Assembly (NCBI RefSeq): GCF_017873815.1
Contig: NZ_JAGGKQ010000002.1
Span: 1 to 64,000 of the forward strand
Direction: 5' to 3'
Origin: Halorubrum alkaliphilum
GTDB taxonomy: Archaea; Halobacteriota; Halobacteria; Halobacteriales; Haloferacaceae
Length of the DNA stretch: 64,000 nt
Below, piece after piece: positions 6,555 through 15,611 of this stretch (the stretch's first letter is position 1; each line of letters opens with the position of its first letter). The translations under genes and the position numbers were made by a program. A model generated the notes under the pieces. The model made no database searches, had not been told where the DNA came from, and was given only the letters and a program-made list of their open reading frames with translations.

Positions 6555-9383
6555 TCAGTCGTGGGAGGGGTCCGATCCGTCGAACCCGACCCCGATCACC
6601 TCGAACCGAGCCCCGTCCGCGTCGGCTCCACCACCCGCGCGGATCGCCCATCCGTGAGCCTCGGCGACCCGTTTCGCGATGCTCAGCCCGAACCCGGTTC
6701 CGTCGGTTGCGGTCGTGTAGCCGGCATCGAACACGTCCTCGCGATCGGCCTCCGGGATCCCGGAACCGTCGTCCGCGACGTAGAACCCGTCCGGCAGGTC
6801 GCCGACCGTGACGGTCACGTCCGGTCCGGCGTGCTCGACGGCGTTGCCCAGGAGGTTCTCGAAGAGCTGCCGGAGCCGGCTTCTGTCGGCTCGAACCGTT
6901 CGATCGAGGTCGACGACGAGGGTCGCCTCGTCCGTCCCCGCGACGGTTCCCCAACACGCCTCGACGACGCTCGCCAGGTCGACGGGTTCCAGCGTTCCGA
7001 TGTCGTCACCCTCGCGAGACAGCGTCAGGAGGTCCTCGATGAGCGCGTCCATCCGGTCGTGTGCCTCTGCCACGGCGTCGAGACGGTCGCTTTCACACTC
7101 CTCGCGAGCGAGCGTTAGCTGTCCCTGGGCCACGGTGAGCGGGTTCCGGAGGTCGTGGCTGACCACGTCCGTGAACTCCGCGAGCCGGTCGTTCCGTCGT
7201 TTCAGCTCGTCACGGCTGCGTCGTAGCTCCCGCTGGCGCTCGCGCTCGTCCAGCGCGGTCTCCGTCGCGGTGGCGAGGAGACGCCCGAGCAGTTCGTCGG
7301 TCGCGTCGAACGCGCCCGGAGTCGGTTCGCCGAAGGATATCACCCCGTGACTCCCGACCGGAAGGACCATGAGGCTCCTGAGTCCGGTGTTCTGGGCGTT
7401 CGTTTCGTCCATCTCGATCGAGTCGAGGTCGTCGTACACCCGGATCTCGCCCGTCTCGAACGCGGCCCGTGCGAGCGCGTCCGTCCCGTGGTCCGCCGGG
7501 TTATCATCCGCCGCTGACACGGACGGCGGGACGAGTTCGCCGGTCTCCGGATCCCGAAGTCGGACGACGGTGACGGCGAACCCGAGCACGGACTCGCCCG
7601 CGTCGACGACCCGCTCTGCGACCTCGCGTCGCGACTCGGCACGGACGAGTTCACGCGTCGCGTCGTGAAGGCGTTCGAGCCGATCCTGACGCGTTCGAAG
7701 CGTCTCCTCGCGAGTTACGCGGTCGATCGCGGCCTCGAGGTAGTTCGCGAGGATCTCAACGAGGAGGACATCGGTGTCCGTGAACGCGTTCGCCTCGGGC
7801 GAGGAGATGATGAAGAGGCCGTGTTCGCCGATCGGATGGAGTACCACGCTGCTTGCGGGCGTTGCCTCGCTGAGGAGATCGGAGGCCTGTACGTCGTCGA
7901 TGTGGATCGGTTCGCCGTTCCGGAACACGTTCCACGCGAGGTTCGCCCGCGTTCCCGGCGGCGCGGACTCGTCGTAGGACGGCAGTTCGTCGAACGTTTC
8001 CGGGACGGCGTCGACGACGGCGATCGGTTCCAGCCGAGTTCCGTCGTCGTTCACCAAGTGGACGCCGCTCAACGGCGCCCCGATGATCTCGTCGGCGGCG
8101 TCGTTCGCCGAGCGTGCCGTCTCCGCGACCGTCCGCGTGTAGTTGAGTTCTCGCGTCCGCTCTCTGAGCTGTGTCAGTTTGTCGTCCCGTTCCCGACGCT
8201 CTGAGACGTCTCTGCTGCTGACGAGGAACCGATCGCCCCCGTCGATATCGAGACGACGGGCGTGGACCCTGACCGGAAACGTCGAGCCGTCTCGACGCCG
8301 ATATCGGCCGTCAATCTCCAGCCGATCCCCGACGTCCATCCCGTCCCAGATCGCTCGCGCCTCGTCGGGGTCGATCGTCTCGTCGATCTCCCAGACGCGC
8401 ATATCGGTCAGCACGTCCGCGTCATATCCGGTCTCCGTACATAAACGGGGGTTCACCTCGAGGATCCGGCCCTCCGCGTCGTGGACGTTGATCATGTCAG
8501 GGGAGTTCTCGAACAGCGCCTCGAGACGGGCGGTCGTTCGCTCCAACCGCTCCGCCCTCTCCTTCCGACCCGTAATTTCTGTAATAAATCCCTCGATCGC
8601 GACCGGATCACCGGAGCCCTCGGCTTCGTCCGCCTCGCCCGTCTCGCCGCTCTCGCCGGCCACGCTACGTCCGCGTTCCCATACCCACTTCGTGGTCCCG
8701 TCGGCGCTCACGATCCGGTAGGTGATCTCGAAGCTGTCGGCGTCGGCCAACGCGTCCTCGATCGCCTCCCGGATCGGCCCGCGGTCCGCCGAGTAAACGA
8801 GGTCGTCTCCCCACGTTACCTCGTTTCGCTCCAACGCTCCCGCGGAATAGCCCGTCAGCTCCTCGACTTCCCCCTCGACCGTCTCCATCGGCCAGCCCTC
8901 CTCGTTGCGGCACCGATAGATCAGTCCCGGGAGCGTGCTGATGAGCGTCTCCAGCCGCTGGGTCCGTTCCGTCAGCATTCGGCGCGCGCGGGTGCTCTCC
9001 ACCGCGTTCAGCACGCGATTGGCGAGCAGTTCGTACTGTTCGGTTCCCGTGCCCTTCTGGAGGTAGTCGGTCACGCCGGCGGAGATGGCCTCGCCGGCCA
9101 CCGACTCGGACCCCCTGCCGGTGAAGAGGAGAAACGGGAGGTCGGGATACGCCTCGCGGACCGCTCGAAGGAACTCGATCCCGGTCCGTCCCGGCATCTC
9201 GTGATCGGAGACGACACAGTCGAACGCCTCTCGATCCACCGCCTCCAACCCGTCCTCTGCGTCCGCCTCGACGTGGACGTCGATTCGGTCGTCCTCGCGT
9301 TCGAGATACGTCGCGACGATCTCGGCGAGACTCGGATCGTCGTCCACGTGGAGCACGCGGATCGGGTCGTCGGTCTCGCTCAT
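6555..9383 (-). CDS. Response-regulator/PAS/GAF hybrid sensor histidine kinase
   Basis: 942 aa cytoplasmic signalling protein. Domains in order: receiver domain (1-125, phospho-acceptor Asp60 in VVSDHEMPG), PAS (about 145-260), PAS (about 285-400), two GAF-like sensor domains (about 410-560 and 570-710), HisKA with His743 in VSHDLRNPL, then HATPase with NLLGNAVEHA, DDGSGIP and GTGFGLSIAKRV. No membrane segment is seen, so it should sense an internal signal. An N-terminal receiver on a kinase is common in haloarchaea. The TATA box CTTATAAC about 28 bp upstream of the ATG supports the start. No partner regulator is adjacent. Confidence 0.9.
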   Translation of the reverse strand: MSETDDPIRVLHVDDDPSLAEIVATYLEREDDRIDVHVEADAEDGLEAVDREAFDCVVSDHEMPGRTGIEFLRAVREAYPDLPFLLFTGRGSESVAGEAISAGVTDYLQKGTGTEQYELLANRVLNAVESTRARRMLTERTQRLETLISTLPGLIYRCRNEEGWPMETVEGEVEELTGYSAGALERNEVTWGDDLVYSADRGPIREAIEDALADADSFEITYRIVSADGTTKWVWERGRSVAGESGETGEADEAEGSGDPVAIEGFITEITGRKERAERLERTTARLEALFENSPDMINVHDAEGRILEVNPRLCTETGYDADVLTDMRVWEIDETIDPDEARAIWDGMDVGDRLEIDGRYRRRDGSTFPVRVHARRLDIDGGDRFLVSSRDVSERRERDDKLTQLRERTRELNYTRTVAETARSANDAADEIIGAPLSGVHLVNDDGTRLEPIAVVDAVPETFDELPSYDESAPPGTRANLAWNVFRNGEPIHIDDVQASDLLSEATPASSVVLHPIGEHGLFIISSPEANAFTDTDVLLVEILANYLEAAIDRVTREETLRTRQDRLERLHDATRELVRAESRREVAERVVDAGESVLGFAVTVVRLRDPETGELVPPSVSAADDNPADHGTDALARAAFETGEIRVYDDLDSIEMDETNAQNTGLRSLMVLPVGSHGVISFGEPTPGAFDATDELLGRLLATATETALDERERQRELRRSRDELKRRNDRLAEFTDVVSHDLRNPLTVAQGQLTLAREECESDRLDAVAEAHDRMDALIEDLLTLSREGDDIGTLEPVDLASVVEACWGTVAGTDEATLVVDLDRTVRADRSRLRQLFENLLGNAVEHAGPDVTVTVGDLPDGFYVADDGSGIPEADREDVFDAGYTTATDGTGFGLSIAKRVAEAHGWAIRAGGGADADGARFEVIGVGFDGSDPSHD

Positions 9384-9404
9384 TGGCTCACCAGTATCGT
9401 CAGA

Positions 9405-9416
9405 CGGTTATAAGCG
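9405..9416 (-). promoter_or_regulatory. TATA box of the sensor kinase
   Basis: The minus strand reads ACGCTTATAACC, centred 28 bp before the ATG at 9383. This fits a leaderless transcript. Confidence 0.5.
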
Positions 9417-9496
9417 TATGGAGGATAGCGTCTCTCGACCCGATCGGTCGTCGTCGATGACAACACGGAAATCCGCCGCGCTCGCATCGACGAGAC

Positions 9497-9928
9497 GTGA
9501 CGTACGAACTCCGGGAGCACACCGCGGACGTCGCCGTCGAGGCGACCGGATCCTCGCTCTCAGCGACGTTCGCTGCCGTCGCGGACGGTTTCACGGCTGC
9601 GAGCAGTGAGTCCGTCCCCGACGAGGGCGGCGACCGGTTCGCGGTAACGATAACCGCCGAGAGCCGCGAGGCCCTGCTGTTCGACTACGTGGACCAACTG
9701 ATTTACGAGCGCGACGTGCGGGCGGTTCTCCCCGCCGACCACGACTGTCGGGTCGTCTCTCCGGATGGCGTCGACGCCGCCGATCCGGAATGGACGGTCG
9801 AGGCGACGGCTCGTGGCGTTCCCCTTTCCGACGTCGTCGCTCGCGAGATCAAGGCCGTGACCTACTCACAGATGGCGCTCGAACGACGCGACTGCGGCTG
9901 GTACGCCTACGTCGTCCTCGACGTGTGA
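9497..9928 (+). CDS. Archease
   Basis: 143 aa with a GTG start. MTYELREHTADVAVEATG matches the archease N-terminus. The acidic metal-binding residues include the early HTAD motif and the C-terminal Asp. AREIKAVTYSQMAL and the closing WYAYVVLDV complete the family pattern. Archease accelerates guanylylation and turnover of the RNA ligase RtcB, which is the next gene (99 bp on). The adjacency is a functional pairing conserved in many archaea. Confidence 0.9.
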   Translation: MTYELREHTADVAVEATGSSLSATFAAVADGFTAASSESVPDEGGDRFAVTITAESREALLFDYVDQLIYERDVRAVLPADHDCRVVSPDGVDAADPEWTVEATARGVPLSDVVAREIKAVTYSQMALERRDCGWYAYVVLDV

Positions 9929-10027
9929 GTGGGGACCGATCCGGCCGGACGCCCGTCGTACTCACCTGCGGAGTCGGCGCACCGACCTGACGCAACGCCC
10001 TTCCCCTCCCGCGTCGAACCCCCGGGC

Positions 10028-11536
10028 ATGACCACACGCGAGTTCGACGGGGTCCGGCTGGAGAAGGTGCGAGACCACGTCTGGGAGATCCCGCGCGAGG
10101 GCGACATGAACGTTCCGGCGCGGGTGCTCGCCAGCGAGTCCCTCTTAGAGGAGATCGGCGAGGACGACACGCTCCAACAGCTGAAGAACGCGACCCACCT
10201 GCCGGGGATGGTCGAGCCCGCCCTCTGTATGCCCGACGGCCACCAGGGGTACGGCTTCCCCGTCGGCGGCGTCGGCGCGATCGACGCTCGAACCGGCTGT
10301 ATCTCCCCCGGAGCGGTCGGATACGACATAAACTGCGGCGTTCGGATGGTGAACACCAACCTGAAATATGAAGACATCAGGGGTCGCGAGGAGGAGCTCG
10401 TCGACGCGTTGTTCGAGGCGATCCCCTCGGGACTCGGCGGCGGTGGGGTGATCGGCGGCGACGCCGACGCCATCGAGGGCGCGCTGGAACGCGGCGTCGA
10501 GTGGGCCGTCGAGGCGGGATACGGGATCGAAAGCGACCTCGCTCGGTGTGAGGACGAGGGTCGTCGCTCGGACGCGCGTCCGGAGTTCGTCTCCCAGAAG
10601 GCGATGGATCGCGGCCGCAACCAGATGGGGTCGCTCGGCTCCGGAAACCACTTTCTGGAGGTACAGCGCGTCACCGACGTGTTCCGCGAGTCGGTCGCCG
10701 AGTCGTACGGACTGGAGGAGGACGGCATCGTCGTCCTGATCCACTGTGGGAGCCGCGGGCTCGGCCATCAGACCTGTAACGATTACCTCCGACGGATCGA
10801 GCAGGAACACGACGACCTCCTCGCCGAGCTTCCCGATAAGGAGCTCGCGGCCGCACCCGCCGGCTCCGAACTCGCCGAGGAGTACTACGGCGCGATGGCC
10901 GCGTGTATCAACTTCGCGTGGGTGAACCGCCAGCTCATCACCCACCGGACCCGCGAGACGTTTGGCGAGGTGTTCGACGCCGACCCGATCGACGACCTCG
11001 GCATGGAGCTGCTCTACGACATCGCCCACAACATCGCCAAAAAGGAGACCCACGAGGTCGGCGTCGGGCCGGACGGACTCCCGGCCGTCGGCGACGCGGC
11101 CGTCGACCGCGCGGAGCGCGAGCTGTACGTCCATCGAAAGGGCGCGACGCGCGCGTTCCCCGCCGGACACGAGGACGTTCCCGAAGCGTACCGATCGGTC
11201 GGTCAGCCGGTGATCATCCCCGGGAGCATGGGGGCCGGCTCGTACGTGCTTCGCGGCGGCGACGAGTCGATGGGCGTCTCCTTCGGCTCGACCGCACACG
11301 GTGCCGGCCGGCTGATGAGCCGGACGCAGGCGAAACGGGAGTTCCGGGGCGGCGACGTCCGGGACGACTTGGAATCCACCCAAGCGATCTACGTGAGATC
11401 CCAGTCGGGTGCGACGATAGCCGAGGAGGCACCCGGGGTGTACAAGGACATCGACGAGGTGATCCGCGTCAGCGACGAGCTGGGTATCGGCGACAAGGTC
11501 GCCCGAACCGTCCCCGTGTGTAATATCAAGGGGTGA
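10028..11536 (+). CDS. rtcB: tRNA-splicing RNA ligase RtcB
   Basis: 502 aa from the ATG at 10028. The open frame upstream lacks family similarity. RtcB joins 2',3'-cyclic phosphate and 5'-OH RNA ends with GTP and Mn2+, for example tRNA exons after intron removal. Seen: PDGHQGYGFPVGGVGA, GYDINCGVRM with the metal Cys, SLGSGNHFLE, HCGSRGLGHQ, and near the end GVSFGSTAHGAGRLMSR with the guanylylated His. Length is near the family norm and there is no intein. It is probably co-transcribed with archease. Confidence 0.95.
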   Translation: MTTREFDGVRLEKVRDHVWEIPREGDMNVPARVLASESLLEEIGEDDTLQQLKNATHLPGMVEPALCMPDGHQGYGFPVGGVGAIDARTGCISPGAVGYDINCGVRMVNTNLKYEDIRGREEELVDALFEAIPSGLGGGGVIGGDADAIEGALERGVEWAVEAGYGIESDLARCEDEGRRSDARPEFVSQKAMDRGRNQMGSLGSGNHFLEVQRVTDVFRESVAESYGLEEDGIVVLIHCGSRGLGHQTCNDYLRRIEQEHDDLLAELPDKELAAAPAGSELAEEYYGAMAACINFAWVNRQLITHRTRETFGEVFDADPIDDLGMELLYDIAHNIAKKETHEVGVGPDGLPAVGDAAVDRAERELYVHRKGATRAFPAGHEDVPEAYRSVGQPVIIPGSMGAGSYVLRGGDESMGVSFGSTAHGAGRLMSRTQAKREFRGGDVRDDLESTQAIYVRSQSGATIAEEAPGVYKDIDEVIRVSDELGIGDKVARTVPVCNIKG

Positions 11537-11554
11537 CCGGGAACGGCGACGCCT

Positions 11555-12445
11555 TCAGCGGCCACCGTCGGTCAGCGCGACGCGGTCGTCCGCGTCGGCG
11601 TCGTCGCCGGTTGAGGCGGCATCCGGATCGACCGGCTCTCCGGTCGCCTCCGCGAACGGAGCGTCGTCGCCCGCGAAGTGGGTCCAGAGCGTGACGCCGG
11701 CGACTGCGTATGCAACGAGGTCGTAGTGGACGGCCCCGCCGAACTCGGTGAACGCGGCAAGCGTGCTGTAACCGAACACCGCGACCACCGCGGTGACGAA
11801 GCCGAGTTCGCTCGTGGCTCGTCCCTCGACGGCCGCGTCCAGCGCCCGACGGATGATCGGGCCGCACGCGACGAGGAACGCGATACCCGATAGCGCGGCC
11901 AGATTGACGAAGAAGTGAGTCGCCACCGCCGACTCCAGGATCGACTGGAGGTACGCGACCGTGACGGGATCGTAGAACAGCCACTCGACGCGGGTCGGGT
12001 AGAGTACGCCGATGTACGGCGTTGCGACCATCAGCCCGAAGAGGACCGCGACGGCGACGCGGGCGGAGGCGAACTGTGACGCGCGGCGGCTCTCGAACGC
12101 CTCGTTGCCGGGAGCGACGACGAGCCCGCACGACTCCAGCACGCTCCGGAGGTCGTCGCGTGACACCGCGGCCTCGTGGTGGACCCCGACGGTTCCGTTC
12201 CGCTGCGTCGCCGAGGCGGCGCTGACGCCGTCGTGATCCGCGAGTACGGCTTCCAGTAGCGACTCGTCGCGTTTCGTCTCCAGCCCGCTCACCTCGAAGG
12301 TGTCGTTGACGTGGTCCGCCGGCACTCGTGAAACACGCGGCCCGGCGTCGGGGTCCGCTCCGCCGACGCCCGGACCGTCGATTCCCCGCCGTTCGACCGC
12401 GGCCTCCAGAGCCGACCGAGCGCCGCGGGAGTCGTCCCCTCGCAT
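11555..12445 (-). CDS. Membrane protein resembling the N-terminal half of a P1B-type ATPase
   Basis: 296 aa. Residues ~45-105 look like a heavy-metal-associated βαββαβ domain without the CXXC metal site. After it come four hydrophobic segments (about 125-145, 165-195, 215-240 and 243-260). The stretch GPIIRRALDAAVEGR between helices 2 and 3 resembles the linker in copper ATPases. The phosphorylation DKTG motif, nucleotide domain and CPC helix are all absent, and an acidic tail follows. It is either a decayed transporter or a separate haloarchaeal family. It is convergent with rtcB. The resemblance is my reading, not a search result. Confidence 0.45.
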   Translation of the reverse strand: MRGDDSRGARSALEAAVERRGIDGPGVGGADPDAGPRVSRVPADHVNDTFEVSGLETKRDESLLEAVLADHDGVSAASATQRNGTVGVHHEAAVSRDDLRSVLESCGLVVAPGNEAFESRRASQFASARVAVAVLFGLMVATPYIGVLYPTRVEWLFYDPVTVAYLQSILESAVATHFFVNLAALSGIAFLVACGPIIRRALDAAVEGRATSELGFVTAVVAVFGYSTLAAFTEFGGAVHYDLVAYAVAGVTLWTHFAGDDAPFAEATGEPVDPDAASTGDDADADDRVALTDGGR

Positions 12446-12500
12446 GGAACGTACCTACGGCTCCACGAGCATGAAACTTCCCCCGGGGCGGAAGGACGAA

Positions 12501-12677
12501 CTACTTGGCGTAGTAGCTCGTGAAGAAGCCGGAGAGGAACGATGAGATGCCGACGGCGACCAACAGCTCCGAGCGGTCCCACGAGTCTCGCCCGTCTGCC
12601 GAGGCGGCCACGGTGAGGGCGAGGCTGATGACGAGCGAGATGATACCGTTCGCGAGATGCGTTTTGAGCGATCCCAT
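12501..12677 (-). CDS. Small membrane protein
   Basis: 58 aa from the ATG at 12677; an alternative ATG lies nine codons upstream at 12704. There are two hydrophobic segments, NGIISLVISLALTVAAS and LLVAVGISSFLSGFFTSYY, separated by a charged loop with DSWDRSE. It ends in Lys. No family recognised and no function can be assigned. Confidence 0.5.
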   Translation of the reverse strand: MGSLKTHLANGIISLVISLALTVAASADGRDSWDRSELLVAVGISSFLSGFFTSYYAK

Positions 12678-12791
12678 ACCGATCGACACGACCCTCACCG
12701 ACATATCGTTTCGGGCTGGCGAAACGCGTTCCGGGACCGCCGATATCGGTTTCGAGGCGAACCGGCGCGAGCGCGGGTCGAGCGATGCCGG

Positions 12792-13661
12792 TCAGGCGTT
12801 CACCGATTCGAGATACCGGGTGACGACGATCCGTCCCTTACGGGTCAGGGTCGTTCCGGTCTCGGCGTCGGCGACGAGCCCCTCCTCACGCAGGGAGTCG
12901 AGGATCATCGACGTCCGGGTCGCGTCGCCGGTAACCACGTCGGCGACGTTCGCCTCGCCGCCGGCCGAGTAGATCGACACGAGTACCTCCAGTTCGTCTT
13001 CCGTGGGATCGAGCGCCTCGACCTCCTCGCGCACCTCCGCGTACTCGAGTTTGATGTAGCGACCGAGGACGTTGAGCGTCCGCGCGTCCGGAACCGTCGC
13101 GATCGAGGTGAGCGTCTGTACGTCCGGTACGTGTCGGAAGACCAGCGCCGGGTGTTTAGACCCCCCGATCGTCCGTTCCGTGTGCTCGTAGTCGATGACC
13201 GTCGAGAGATCGACTGAAAAGGGATCGGGACATCCGACGAAGTCGATCCGACCGGGAGACAACGAGAGTTTCGCCTTGTGGTCCGTCGCGTCCGTGACGC
13301 GACCGCCGACCTTCGCCGGGTGCCGAACCGTCACGGTCACGTCGCGCAACAGCGCCTTGAACAGGACCCGAACGAACCGGTCCATGTCGTCGGGTTCCCC
13401 CTCGATGAGGGCGGTGTCGCGGGTGCCGTCGCGGTCGTACGCGAGGGTCACGCTGTCGTTAAAAAACGAGCGGAGGTCGCCGGGAACCGTGCCGACGACG
13501 ACGTCGAACACGCTCGATAGCGGGACCGTCGTCCGCGAGTCGCCCGTCGCCAGGACGAGCCGGCGCTGGCTCAACAGAACACGTCCCCGGACGGGTTCGT
13601 CGTCGTCAAGGTCCGGCGTGTACAGTCGACCGACGAAGTCGGCCACCACGGACTCCTCCAT
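12792..13661 (-). CDS. cheF: Taxis protein CheF
   Basis: 289 aa from the ATG at 13661; a GTG one codon earlier also exists. A TATA-like CAATAAAG lies ~29 bp upstream of the ATG. The protein matches the archaeal CheF family, which links the bacterial-type chemotaxis proteins (CheY, CheC, CheD) to the archaellum switch. Features: an N-terminal LYTPDLDDDEPVRGRVLLSQRRLVL, a middle β-rich part with LSPGRIDFVGCPDPFSVDL, and a C-terminal winged-helix-like segment (about 215-289). No che or arl genes are adjacent, so this is probably a second, dispersed copy. Confidence 0.75.
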   Translation of the reverse strand: MEESVVADFVGRLYTPDLDDDEPVRGRVLLSQRRLVLATGDSRTTVPLSSVFDVVVGTVPGDLRSFFNDSVTLAYDRDGTRDTALIEGEPDDMDRFVRVLFKALLRDVTVTVRHPAKVGGRVTDATDHKAKLSLSPGRIDFVGCPDPFSVDLSTVIDYEHTERTIGGSKHPALVFRHVPDVQTLTSIATVPDARTLNVLGRYIKLEYAEVREEVEALDPTEDELEVLVSIYSAGGEANVADVVTGDATRTSMILDSLREEGLVADAETGTTLTRKGRIVVTRYLESVNA

Positions 13662-13734
13662 CACGCGAACGTAAGGGGAGTCCGACCTTTATTGTTCCGC
13701 GCGACGTATCAACCGTGATAAATCGGTTCGTCGA

Positions 13735-13992
13735 TCAGGCGTCCCCGTCGGACTGGAACGGCTCGCCGACGGCGCGTCGCGGTAACAGACTCATCAGTTC
13801 CGTGTGTAGCTCCTCGGCGGACGCGAACCGGGCCGCGGTCGACCCGGCCATGGTTTCGCCGAGATTCACCTCGCCGTCGGCGAGCCGGACGGTCACGTCG
13901 TCACACTCGGTCGCGACCGTCGACGGATCGGTCGGATATTCCAGCGTCGTGAGGACGGTATCGATCCGGTTCAGCCTGATCGTTCGTGTCAT
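13735..13992 (-). CDS. DUF5789 family protein
   Basis: 85 aa small acidic protein. It has the family pattern: a start resembling MTRTIRLNRIDTVLTTLEYP, then VTVRLADGEVNLG and LPRRAVGEPFQSDGDA at the end. Function is unknown; the family is widespread in haloarchaea. It is divergent from the dsbB-like gene and shares with it an intergenic region carrying GATACG half-sites. Confidence 0.7.
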   Translation of the reverse strand: MTRTIRLNRIDTVLTTLEYPTDPSTVATECDDVTVRLADGEVNLGETMAGSTAARFASAEELHTELMSLLPRRAVGEPFQSDGDA

Positions 13993-13994
13993 GA

Positions 13995-14109
13995 GATACG
14001 ATAACGAGCCCCAGAAACATCAACCTATGTATGGATCCGGCCCCCGTGTGACGACGGCGGTTTCACGGATCGATCGACTGATACGTGATCGCTCGTATCA
14101 CGTGATACG
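13995..14109. promoter_or_regulatory. Divergent promoter with GATACG half-sites and a 16-bp palindrome
   Basis: CGTATCACGTGATACG (14094-14109) is a perfect palindrome. It covers the position expected for the TATA/BRE of the dsbB-like gene (ATG at 14122). A further GATACG lies at 14080-14085, and another at 13995-14000 beside the start of the divergent DUF5789 gene. This looks like an operator for a dimeric regulator; the regulator is unknown. Confidence 0.5.
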
Positions 14110-14121
14110 TACCTGACCGAC

Positions 14122-14529
14122 ATGTCCGCGTCCGCTACTCGTACGATTCTGGTCGCCTGTACGGCCGTTGCGGCCGTCGCGACCGGCGGAAGCCTCTATT
14201 TCAGCGAAGTGATGGGACTGTATCCCTGCGATCTCTGTTGGATCCAGCGGATCGGCATGTATCCGCTCGTCGTCGTGCTGGCCGTCGCCGCCTACGAGGA
14301 CCGGATCGGCGTCTGGCGGACAGTCCTTCCGCTCTCCGTCGGCGGAGCGATCGTTGCCGCATACCACTCGTACATCCAGCGGACGCCGGCAGCGACCTGC
14401 TCGCTCGATGGCGGCTGTACCACCGTTCAATACGAACTGTTCGGACTGCTCTCGATCCCAAACCTAGCGCTGGTCGCGTTCTCGCTGGTCTCTCTCGGGG
14501 TCGTGGTCGGCGCACGACGGAACCGGTAG
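14122..14529 (+). CDS. Disulfide bond formation protein, DsbB family
   Basis: 135 aa with four membrane helices. One periplasm-side redox pair is Cys36/Cys39 in YPCDLCWIQRIGMYP and the other is Cys93/Cys99 in TCSLDGGC. GLLSIPNLAL follows the second pair, as in BdbC/DsbB. These proteins reoxidise a thiol-disulfide oxidoreductase (DsbA-like) using quinone. No DsbA partner is nearby. The upstream palindrome suggests regulated expression. Confidence 0.88.
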   Translation: MSASATRTILVACTAVAAVATGGSLYFSEVMGLYPCDLCWIQRIGMYPLVVVLAVAAYEDRIGVWRTVLPLSVGGAIVAAYHSYIQRTPAATCSLDGGCTTVQYELFGLLSIPNLALVAFSLVSLGVVVGARRNR

Positions 14530-14602
14530 CGAAACCGGACCGGCACTTCGGTCCGGGTTCCCGGGACGTTTATACGCGGGGACGGACGACCCTCGACATC
14601 GC

Positions 14603-15532
14603 ATGGCCGAGCCGATCCTCAAGTGGGCCGGCGGCAAACGACAGCTGCTCGATCCGCTATACGCACGGTTTCCGGCGTCGTACGACCGCTACCACGAACC
14701 GTTCGTCGGCGGCGGCGCGCTCTTCTTCGATCTGGAACCCGACGCCGGCACGATCAACGACGCGAACCCGCGGCTCGTCTCCCTGTACGAGACGGTTCGT
14801 GACGATCCGGACGCCCTCATCGAGCGGCTGGAGTCGTTCGACGACCCGGAGTCCGACCCGGATCCGACGCTCCCGTACGCCGATACCACGCAGCGCGGAC
14901 GCGACGTGGACAACTACTACTACCAGCAGCGCGCCCGGTTCAACGACCGACCGTACACCGGCGAGTTCGACCCGATAGAGGAGGCCGCCCTGCTCGTGTA
15001 CTTGAATCGGACCTGCTACAACGGGCTCTACCGTGAGAACGCCGACGGCGGGTTCAACGTCCCCATCGGTCGGTACGCCGACCCCGATTGGGTCAAACGC
15101 GACCGGATCCGTCGGGCGAGCGACGCGCTCGCCGCGGTCGACGTCCACGGTCGCGACTTCGAGTACGTCCTCGAAGCTGCGGATCCCGGGGATCTCGTCT
15201 ACTTCGATCCGCCCTACGAGCCGATGAGCACGACCGCGGACTTCACCGAGTACAGCGCGGACGGGTTCGATCGGTCCGACCAGGCGCGACTCCTCGACGT
15301 CGCAAGCGAACTCGACGAACGGGGCGTGAGCGTCATCCTGAGCAACAGCGGCGTGATGTACGAGCCGTACGCCGACGCCGGCTTCAACGTCGACACCGTC
15401 GGCGCGACCCGCGCGATCAACAGCGACGGCGATGGACGCGACGAGGTCGACGAGGTGATAGCGACCACCGTCTCCGAGGCCGAGTGGTCGGGGGACGGCC
15501 AGCGATCGCTATCGACGTTCGACGGTGACTGA
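14603..15532 (+). CDS. DNA adenine methyltransferase, Dam/DpnIIA class
   Basis: 309 aa. Transfers methyl from SAM to adenine N6 in DNA. Visible: KWAGGKRQL at 7-15 (motif X), FVGGGALFF at 34-42 (SAM motif I), an Asn/Asp-rich segment after it, and the catalytic DPPY at 202-205 (YFDPPYEPM). Layout and length match class alpha Dam-type enzymes, often GATC-specific, but specificity cannot be read from sequence. No endonuclease gene is adjacent, so it is an orphan methylase. TTTATAC near 14569 provides a promoter. Confidence 0.88.
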   Translation: MAEPILKWAGGKRQLLDPLYARFPASYDRYHEPFVGGGALFFDLEPDAGTINDANPRLVSLYETVRDDPDALIERLESFDDPESDPDPTLPYADTTQRGRDVDNYYYQQRARFNDRPYTGEFDPIEEAALLVYLNRTCYNGLYRENADGGFNVPIGRYADPDWVKRDRIRRASDALAAVDVHGRDFEYVLEAADPGDLVYFDPPYEPMSTTADFTEYSADGFDRSDQARLLDVASELDERGVSVILSNSGVMYEPYADAGFNVDTVGATRAINSDGDGRDEVDEVIATTVSEAEWSGDGQRSLSTFDGD

Positions 15533-15611
15533 GCGGTCCCGACCTCTGGACGGGTCGTCCACGACGGACCATCCGACGGGCTTTTTGAGTCCGCCGGTCG
15601 TCGGGGGTGAT

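Noticed and set aside
4612-7118. Long plus-strand open frames opposite hmgA, the GNAT gene and the kinase
   Set aside because: They run across several genes and the tandem repeats, have no promoter and no recognisable motifs, and the opposite strand encodes clear families.
9929-10027. N-terminal extension of RtcB from the longer open frame
   Set aside because: The 33 extra residues are Pro/Ser-rich with no family similarity. The ATG at 10028 begins MTTREFDGVRLEKV, which is where the family begins.
10028-11536. Intein in RtcB
   Set aside because: The coding sequence is continuous at normal length, and the catalytic blocks follow each other without an insertion.
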